Source of the DNA: Sialis fuliginosa
Taxonomy: Eukaryota; Arthropoda; Insecta; Megaloptera; Sialidae
DNA: 64,000 nucleotides
Direction: 5' to 3'
Assembly: GCA_961205875.1 (NCBI GenBank)
Contig: OY540811.1
Span: forward strand, 19,585,248-19,649,247
Shown: positions 62,633-64,000 of the stretch, one piece after another
Position numbering within the stretch: position 1 is the first letter of the stretch
How the letters are laid out: every line of letters begins with the position of its first letter
Position numbers and translations under genes: made by a program
The notes under the pieces: generated by a model
Told to the model about the DNA's origin: nothing
Databases searched by the model: none
What the model saw: only the letters and a program-made list of their open reading frames with translations

Positions 62633-63549
62633 GGCTACACGGGTAGGTAGAAATATTGACTTGAGCTAAGACATCCTTGTTTTATATATACAAGATGTCC
62701 AAAATAAGCGTGAAATGCGTGAAGATTCCCTATACGGTAAGAGATATTGTAAGGAAGAGGTGAGTATTAAAATATCAAAAAATATTAATAATTGTACGTG
62801 GTTTAGGCGATATATCTAAAAATCTGAAAATTCGGAAATTTTTTAAATTACTATAACTTTTTTGTCAAAGTAGATAGCATTTTTTGTGTAGAATTGATTG
62901 GTGTATTTAGAATTTTTATATCACTTTTGGTTTCCAAGATATATAACACCGTTGTATAACATCCTCGATCTACTATAAAATTTGTTTTACACTGTAGCGA
63001 TATGCATAAATATTCTTCTAACTTATAAGCGATGGCAACTAGTATTGCGTAATCCCTTTAGTTAAAAGTTTCTGTTGATTACAATTTTCAAAAAAGGACA
63101 TTACGTAATACTTGCGGAGAGACAACCGAGTAAATTGAGAATAAGTTAGTCGTGAAGATAACATAAAATTTTTAAAGTGCAAAACGTAAAGATCGCTACG
63201 AATTTTGTAAATATTGCGGCCCTTAACACTGTAATTCACGTTAAAGTGCAAACGTAACTGCTTTTTTTATATCGTGAAATTATAAAGCTTAATGATTAGT
63301 GTATTTATTATGTAAGCTGTGATTTATGCTATCAATGTAAGTGAAATTTAAATAGAAAACTTGTTATTTAGAAATGTACTTTTTATATATTTATATAAAT
63401 GTGCGTTTCGGTACCCTGAGTCTGTTCCAACCTTCCAATTAAAGGAATAAATTACAAAAACGTTACAGCACTATATAGTTCTAGGTCATCCTGTAACCTG
63501 TATATAAAACAAGGATTTCTTGGCTCAAGTAAATTTTTTACCTGTAGCC
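62633..63549. mobile_element. Larger inverted-repeat element enclosing copy 2
   Basis: Arms at 62633-62697 and 63485-63549 are imperfect inverted copies that begin GGCTACA and include gacttgagc and atccttgttttata. Between them lie the 490-bp element and about 290 bases of other non-coding DNA. It could be one composite transposon or an insertion of one element into another. Confidence 0.6.
62989..63478 (+). repeat. Dispersed element of about 490 bp, copy 2
   Basis: Second copy of 43129-43585, with small insertions near 63240-63280 and 63350-63390. Its ends actgtagcg and, inverted, gctgtaacg are inverted repeats. It lies inside the larger inverted-repeat element 62633-63549. Confidence 0.8.
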
Positions 63550-64000
63550 CTCCTAAGAATTTATTGTTTTGACACAGAAATTTATCTGACGTCAATTACA
63601 AAATTTTTCTCGCAAACTACTCTGTTCAAATTGATGCATCCGTCATTGGATTAAATATAGCGGACATGAAGACACAAATATTAATATACTGTATCATAGC
63701 GTATTAAATTATAATCGATAACTGAAAACATACAACGCAAATCAAACTATTATTACTGAACTAGGAGCCTAACAAAAATAGAACACGATATAGATAAACA
63801 TATATAAGCATACAGAAATATTTGCAAGCCATAAACACAATAAACAATGTCACTTTTTGATATTTCAATTTTATTATTATCATCCACACATAATCAGCTT
63901 TCACCCAGTTATGGGGGGGGCGATATCGGTGCAAGCCTGTCGGATGACAGCTGACGGAAATACGGTGTTTTGTGTTGTGCGGGGGCAATGACGCGGCGCG
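63550..64000. other. Window edge becoming G+C-rich
   Basis: AT-rich to about 63890, then a G7 run and CpG-rich sequence (gcgggggcaatgacgcggcg) up to the end. This could be the start of a promoter or first exon lying beyond the window. The minus-strand 75-codon frame has no known motif. Confidence 0.3.

Overview
This is nuclear DNA of an animal, almost certainly an insect. Genes are split by short GT-AG introns, use the standard code and end near AATAAA-type signals. The DNA is strongly AT-rich by eye and full of short terminal-inverted-repeat elements and other dispersed repeats. The join of COA3 and mtTFB1 into one transcription unit is known from Drosophila. I cannot resolve the insect order or species.

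Layout: 1-14.6 kb has no gene I can support. It holds dispersed repeats, small inverted-repeat elements and AT-rich filler. A compact gene cluster occupies 14.6-26.9 kb: (1) the last two coding exons of a tRNA dimethylallyltransferase (TRIT1, + strand; its catalytic N-terminal exons are not visible); (2) convergent to it, a two-cistron unit on the minus strand, COA3 followed after one nucleotide by mtTFB1/TFB1M; (3) divergent from COA3, a 9-exon tetraspanin of the eight-cysteine TspanC8 group with two alternative versions of the exon that carries the last loop cysteine and the fourth membrane helix; (4) GKAP1, a G-kinase anchoring protein, in four exons.

From 27 to 64 kb I see one well-supported coding exon, on the minus strand at 41.6-43.0 kb. 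It encodes a 458-residue, mostly low-complexity protein with three hydrophobic, ordered-looking islands and a basic stretch. I do not recognise the family. The rest is a gene-poor stretch built from repeats present two or more times in the window, plus scattered patches richer in G+C that could be cis-regulatory DNA.

Three of the cluster genes serve RNA modification or mitochondria: TRIT1 modifies A37 of tRNAs, mtTFB1 is the 12S rRNA dimethyladenosine transferase, and COA3 helps assemble cytochrome c oxidase. Expressing mtTFB1 and COA3 from one mRNA would tie mitochondrial ribosome formation to complex IV assembly. The tetraspanin (predicted ADAM10/Kuzbanian partner) and GKAP1 are not obviously linked to that theme. 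The most notable observations are the one-nucleotide COA3/mtTFB1 junction, the duplicated tetraspanin exon with a possible microexon before it, the unrecognised 458-residue protein, the missing front of TRIT1, and two small elements with perfect 8-bp target duplications.
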